Source of the DNA: Candidatus Kaiserbacteria bacterium
GTDB lineage: Bacteria; Patescibacteria; Paceibacteria; UBA9973; UBA2100
DNA: 9,762 nucleotides
Direction of reading: 5' to 3'
Assembly: GCA_002401495.1 (NCBI GenBank)
Contig: NVTG01000042.1
Span: 1-9,762 of the forward strand
The notes beneath the pieces were generated by a model. It was not told the origin of the DNA. It worked only from the letters and a program-made list of their open reading frames with translations, and made no database searches. Each line of letters opens with the position of its first letter. The stretch's first letter is position 1. The position numbers and the translations under genes are program-made. Below are positions 7,604 to 9,762 of the stretch, one piece after another.

Positions 7604-7828
7604 ATGTTAAAAAAATTCCTTTTAAAGCAAATGATGAAGTCTCAGTTAAAGAACATGCCTAAAGATCAGGCAGAGATGATTAGTACAATGGTTGAACAGA
7701 ACCCTGAATTGTTTATGAAGATAGCAAAAGAAACCCAAGCACTAGTTAAAGGAGGGAAGGACCAGATGGTTGCCACTATGGAAGTGAGTAAGAAATACGA
7801 GAAGGAGCTGAGGCAGATGATGCGGTAA
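7604..7828 (+). CDS. Small Met/Lys-rich helical protein (74 aa), unknown function
   Basis: The start at 7604 (MLKKFLLKQM) is preferred over an in-frame ATG at 7565, because the latter lies within the predicted promoter and would add a leader of unlikely composition. The protein has 11 methionines in 74 residues and is almost entirely predicted helix: an amphipathic basic N-terminal helix, a helix-turn around NMPKDQAEMISTMVEQNPEL, and a C-terminal helix KYEKELRQMM. The pattern of hydrophobic residues around QNPELF suggests a small helical bundle that oligomerises or binds a partner. I recall similar short hypothetical proteins from Parcubacteria-type genomes, but know no function. There is no TM segment or cysteine. 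It is divergent from the efflux operon, with promoters nearly touching, and ends (TAA 7826-7828) one base before a TTGACA hexamer. Confidence 0.72.
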   Translation: MLKKFLLKQMMKSQLKNMPKDQAEMISTMVEQNPELFMKIAKETQALVKGGKDQMVATMEVSKKYEKELRQMMR

Positions 7829-7869
7829 TTTGACAGAACCCGATATTGTTGCCTATCTCAAATCAGTGT

Positions 7870-7897
7870 TTGACAATTTATCCCCACCTGCTATTCT
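7870..7897 (+). promoter_or_regulatory. Strong sigma-70-type promoter for the putative structured RNA
   Basis: A perfect consensus -35 TTGACA (7870-7875) is followed after 16 nt by TATTCT (7892-7897, four of six matches to TATAAT). The predicted start near 7904 falls directly before the first hairpin of the RNA candidate. A second perfect TTGACA lies 40 bp upstream at 7830-7835, but its best -10 (TATCTC, 7854-7859) is weak. No start codon with a convincing reading frame follows. Confidence 0.55.
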
Positions 7898-7903
7898 TTT
7901 CGA

Positions 7904-8090
7904 AGTAGTAGTCGGCTTGCCGATTGCTACTACGGTGACTTTTTCAAGTCTTTGACTCGAAATGGCCACCGTGGAGTTTGACTCTCCGGAGTTAAATTCC
8001 ACGGTGTCCGTTTTGGAACTATTACCTTCACGGGTTTTAGGAAAGAAATGTACACCACTGAAAGATGCCTGAGCAATCAGGTATTTTTCA
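7904..8090 (+). ncRNA. Putative structured RNA of about 190 nt (no known family recognised)
   Basis: The 313 bases between the 74-aa gene and ychF hold no convincing protein gene; an 86-codon minus-strand frame (7853-8113) looks like chance. Instead the plus strand can fold into successive hairpins. H1: GTAGTAGTCGG (7905-7915) with CCGA (7920-7923) and CTACTAC (7927-7933), 11 bp with a 3-nt bulge. A small 5-bp hairpin follows at 7937-7950. H2: 7957-7984 with 7989-8016, 27 pairs and one C/U mismatch, capped by C(UCCG)G, a UNCG tetraloop. H3: 8059-8072 with 8077-8090, 14 pairs and a GCAA (GNRA) tetraloop. H2 uses five G-U pairs and H3 two, all of which would be A/C mismatches on the other strand, so the plus-strand RNA is the folded one. 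I found none of the hallmarks of tmRNA, SRP RNA, RNase P RNA, 6S RNA or tRNA. A long leader for ychF is the main alternative. Confidence 0.45.
8059..8090 (+). terminator. Terminator-like stem-loop ending the putative RNA
   Basis: TGAAAGATGCCTGA (8059-8072) pairs fully with TCAGGTATTTTTCA (8077-8090) around GCAA. The core GCCTGA/TCAGGT stem followed by ATTTTTC, with an A-rich 5' flank, has the shape of an intrinsic terminator. It sits 16 nt before the -35 box of ychF, so it would insulate that promoter from upstream transcription. The stem is modest in GC and the T run is interrupted by a C. Confidence 0.5.
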
Positions 8091-8105
8091 TGTCCGGGTG
8101 AAAAG

Positions 8106-8133
8106 TTGCACACTTGCTTTAATACGGTATATT
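8106..8133 (+). promoter_or_regulatory. Sigma-70-type promoter of ychF, predicted leaderless
   Basis: TTGCAC (8106-8111) and TATATT (8128-8133) are 16 nt apart, and the ychF ATG at 8142 lies 8 nt after the -10 box with no Shine-Dalgarno between. The arrangement copies that of the 74-aa gene (TTGCA, 16-17 nt, TA-rich hexamer, then ATG within 5-8 nt). Confidence 0.55.
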
Positions 8134-8141
8134 TTTAAAAC

Positions 8142-9242
8142 ATGTCACTATCAATAGGAATCGTAGGATTACCAAACGTCGGAAAGTCGACGCTTTTTAA
8201 TGCACTTACCAAAAAAGCAGTTGCTGCTGAAAACTTTCCCTTTTGTACAATTGATCCTTCTGTTGGAGTGGTTCCTGTTCCTGACGTTCGATTAGACAGG
8301 CTTTCAGAAATGTCTAACTCCGAAAAGAAAGTTCCTGCAATTGTTGAATTTGTAGACATCGCAGGGCTAGTTAAGGGGGCGTCCGAAGGAGAAGGTTTGG
8401 GAAATCAATTTCTTGCAAACATTCGTGAAGTTGATGCGATTGCTCAAGTTGTACGTGTGTTTGAAGATGAAGATGTACTGCACGTTCATGGTGCTGTGGA
8501 TCCGGTTCACGATATTGAGATAATAAACTTGGAATTAATTTTAGCTGATATCCAAACAGTTACGAAACGTATTGATAGTATTGAGAAAGAAGTTCGAGCA
8601 GGAGATAAGGACGCGGCTATTCTAAAAGAGGCACTTGAGAAGATTTTAATACAACTAGAGGAAGGTAAGCTTGCCCGCGGAACACATTTAGATGAAAAGG
8701 AAGTTGAGCAAGTTAAAGGACTTCACCTACTAACCATGAAGCCTTTTATGTACGTTCTTAACAAAAAGAACGACGGATACAACGTTCACGAACATGAAGG
8801 AGGACGCTGGGACGCTCTAAAGAGCTTTCTTGAAGATTCAGGTGCGTATTGGGTTGAAGTAGACGCAGGAGTAGAAGATGAACTTAAAGAATTTGAAGGA
8901 GACGAATGTATGGAGTTTCGTCGTGATCTTGGTGTTATTGAAAGTGGAGTTGATGAATTGATTAAAACAGGCTACGCACTTCTTGGTTTGATTTCCTTTT
9001 TCACCACAGGAGAGAAAGAAACTCGTGCGTGGACTGTTAAGAAGGGAAGTTCAGCACCAATGGCTGCTGGTGTTATTCATACTGATTTTCAAAATAAATT
9101 TATTCGAGCAGAAACTATACTGTGGGATGAGTTAGTTCCACTAGGTTCTTGGAGTGCTGCAAAAGGAGCAGGGAAAGTTCGAACAGAAGGAAAAGAATAT
9201 ATTGTTCAAGATGGCGATGTGATGGAGTTTTTGCATTCTTAG
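8142..9242 (+). CDS. ychF: Redox-regulated ribosome-binding ATPase YchF (Obg-family, 366 aa)
   Basis: YchF/Ola1 is a universally conserved P-loop NTPase of the Obg group that prefers ATP over GTP and associates with ribosomes; in E. coli it acts in stress responses and start-codon choice. The length of 366 is normal. Visible motifs: P-loop GLPNVGKST at 9-17, switch I region around FCTIDPSVGVV (34-44), G3 DIAGLVKGASEGEGLGNQFL (72-91), the YchF signature HGAVDPVHDIEIINLELILAD (116-136), a coiled-coil insert at about 138-195, and the TGS domain at about 283-366 (RAWTVKKGSSAPMAAGVIHT, EGKEYIVQDGDVM). The G4 position reads NKKN (207-210) where most YchF proteins have NxxE; both depart from the GTP-specific NKxD. 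It is a single gene with its own promoter; no clear terminator follows. The stop is TAG, unlike the TAA of its neighbours. Confidence 0.97.
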   Translation: MSLSIGIVGLPNVGKSTLFNALTKKAVAAENFPFCTIDPSVGVVPVPDVRLDRLSEMSNSEKKVPAIVEFVDIAGLVKGASEGEGLGNQFLANIREVDAIAQVVRVFEDEDVLHVHGAVDPVHDIEIINLELILADIQTVTKRIDSIEKEVRAGDKDAAILKEALEKILIQLEEGKLARGTHLDEKEVEQVKGLHLLTMKPFMYVLNKKNDGYNVHEHEGGRWDALKSFLEDSGAYWVEVDAGVEDELKEFEGDECMEFRRDLGVIESGVDELIKTGYALLGLISFFTTGEKETRAWTVKKGSSAPMAAGVIHTDFQNKFIRAETILWDELVPLGSWSAAKGAGKVRTEGKEYIVQDGDVMEFLHS

Positions 9243-9300
9243 TTGCTAAATACACGTATCTTTGATTAGATTTAGACAGGTAGCTCAGGAAGGTATACAA

Positions 9301-9525
9301 ATGATAGTTCATCACGGGAGCCAGGTCCAACTCTCAATTTTAGCAAGCATCGAGTCTCCTCGGAGATACTTGGAAATAGTGCTCCTGGAAAATGAAGACG
9401 CGCTCTCAGACGCAAGGGACGGGAAGAACCATTTCCAATTTTCACTACACAATTTTGATATTGCGTGGCTCAAAGCCGTGGAAGGTGTCGTTGGCGGGTA
9501 CAAATACCAAAGCCCCGCCAGGTGA
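9301..9525 (+). CDS. Doubtful small open frame (74 aa) overlapping the antisense oxygenase
   Basis: An ATG at 9301 has a purine-rich GGAAGG 7 nt upstream, and the frame runs to TGA at 9523-9525 (start MIVHHGSQVQLSILASIESP). The first 48 codons lie in otherwise unexplained sequence, but the last 27 lie opposite the well-supported oxygenase on the other strand, so at least that part is probably a shadow. It uses TGA, which no other gene here does. It could be a small unknown gene that has fused into the oxygenase by recombination, or nothing. The spacer 9243-9300 before it holds no clear terminator or RNA. Confidence 0.22.
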   Translation: MIVHHGSQVQLSILASIESPRRYLEIVLLENEDALSDARDGKNHFQFSLHNFDIAWLKAVEGVVGGYKYQSPAR

Positions 9526-9762
9526 AAAGGGAGAGCGCCCCACATGGCGTTTTTCTGCATCATAAATGTCTGTGCCCAGTTCGGCATGGCTGGCATCTTT
9601 CGACAGATAAATCAGCATTGTAAAAGATTTCACCCCCAGATCAGAATGTGGTTCCAGCCAGAAGTTGCCGGTATCCTGGGCATATTCAATACGCAAATAG
9701 GTGCCACTGAGATCAATTTCGAAATGTTTTTCGATCAGATCGATAGTTCGCCTCTCCTGAAA
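9445..9762 (-). CDS. 2-oxoglutarate/Fe(II)-dependent oxygenase, C-terminal 105 residues, possibly truncated (5' end outside window)
   Basis: This fragment belongs to the 2OG-Fe(II) dioxygenase superfamily (double-stranded beta-helix fold), which hydroxylates substrates using Fe(II), O2 and 2-oxoglutarate. The frame is open from the window edge. The iron ligands are visible as the HxD motif in FWLEPHSDLGVKSFTMLIYL and the distal His in NDTFHGFEPRN; GTDIYDAEKRHVGRSPFSPG lies between them. The protein stops at TAG (9447-9445) only eight residues after that His (GFEPRNIKIV). Relatives usually continue with a segment like GVRxSLIxNY that carries the 2-oxoglutarate-binding Arg, so this copy seems to lack a key residue and may be inactive. 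Codon use (CTG, GCC, GGC-rich) differs strongly from ychF and looks proteobacterial. It is convergent with ychF. The substrate is unknown. Confidence 0.78.
   Translation of the reverse strand, partial: FQERRTIDLIEKHFEIDLSGTYLRIEYAQDTGNFWLEPHSDLGVKSFTMLIYLSKDASHAELGTDIYDAEKRHVGRSPFSPGGALVFVPANDTFHGFEPRNIKIV

Noticed and set aside
7831..7843. GACAGAACCCG resembles the conserved 3' end of RNase P RNA
   Set aside because: The partner GAGGAAAGTC-type 5' segment and the other conserved blocks are absent, and the upstream sequence is the 74-aa coding region. A match of about ten bases is chance.
7853..8113. Minus-strand open frame of 86 codons between the 74-aa gene and ychF
   Set aside because: No Shine-Dalgarno or promoter, Ser/Thr-rich sequence with no recognisable family, and it lies across the hairpins and the end of the ychF promoter. 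The folding bias favours the plus strand.
7830..8135. Plus-strand frame broken by two TGA codons that reads protein-like (recoded or decayed gene)
   Set aside because: UGA reassignment is excluded by the other genes, and the translated pieces match nothing I know. The two pieces resemble each other's antisense only because of the palindrome.
8142..8359. Minus-strand open frame opposite the start of ychF
   Set aside because: It is the antisense of the P-loop coding region, a frequent shadow of ychF genes.
9275..9345. GGTAGCTCAGGAAGGTA looks like a tRNA D-arm
   Set aside because: The D-stem does not close (TATAC where GAGC is needed), no matching acceptor strand or 7-nt T-loop follows at the right distance. 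At most a degraded fragment.
9312..9596. Second minus-strand frame (94 codons) overlapping the oxygenase
   Set aside because: It is in another frame from the oxygenase carrying the HxD and distal His motifs; the translated sequence has no family features and does not supply the missing oxygenase C-terminus.

Overview
The window reads as a piece of chromosome from a small-genome bacterium, most likely of the Candidate Phyla Radiation (Patescibacteria, Parcubacteria-like). This is inferred from gene content and style: an F-type ATP synthase operon with a very short epsilon subunit, an RNHCP zinc protein, a divergent TruB without a PUA domain, an RND pump and adaptor with no outer-membrane channel gene, tightly overlapping genes, almost no Shine-Dalgarno sequences, and TAA at nearly every stop (TAG for ychF). 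No in-frame TGA interrupts the long genes, so UGA is not reassigned to glycine as it is in Gracilibacteria and SR1.

Layout. Positions 1-1651 (+) are the end of an ATP synthase operon: atpD (3' part), atpC, an RNHCP-domain gene and a truB homologue, joined by 1-11 nt overlaps or a 1-nt gap. A hairpin at 1652-1677 separates this from a convergent unknown two-helix membrane protein (1685-2431, -). A 58-aa protein gene (2596-2772, +), the best case of a Shine-Dalgarno-led gene here, ends in a textbook terminator that also abuts the end of the efflux operon. Positions 2815-7531 (-) hold an RND permease and its upstream membrane-fusion partner, separated by one base. Divergent from them is a 74-aa Met/Lys-rich protein (7604-7828, +). 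Positions 7829-8141 contain no convincing protein gene but carry a strong promoter followed by several stable hairpins, one of about 27 base pairs, and a terminator-like stem-loop. I read this as an unannotated structured RNA. ychF follows (8142-9242, +). The last 320 bases hold part of a 2-oxoglutarate/Fe(II) oxygenase on the minus strand, with base and codon use unlike the rest and a premature-looking C-terminus.

How it works together. The first block links energy conversion with tRNA pseudouridylation. The second is an inner-membrane drug/lipid efflux system. ychF is a conserved ribosome-associated ATPase. Three start sites (adaptor, 74-aa protein, ychF) lie only 5-8 nt downstream of good -10 boxes, which predicts leaderless mRNAs. 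The most novel-looking element is the putative RNA at about 7904-8090. The accessory stretches at 1685-2772 and 9301-9762 look like less conserved or acquired DNA.
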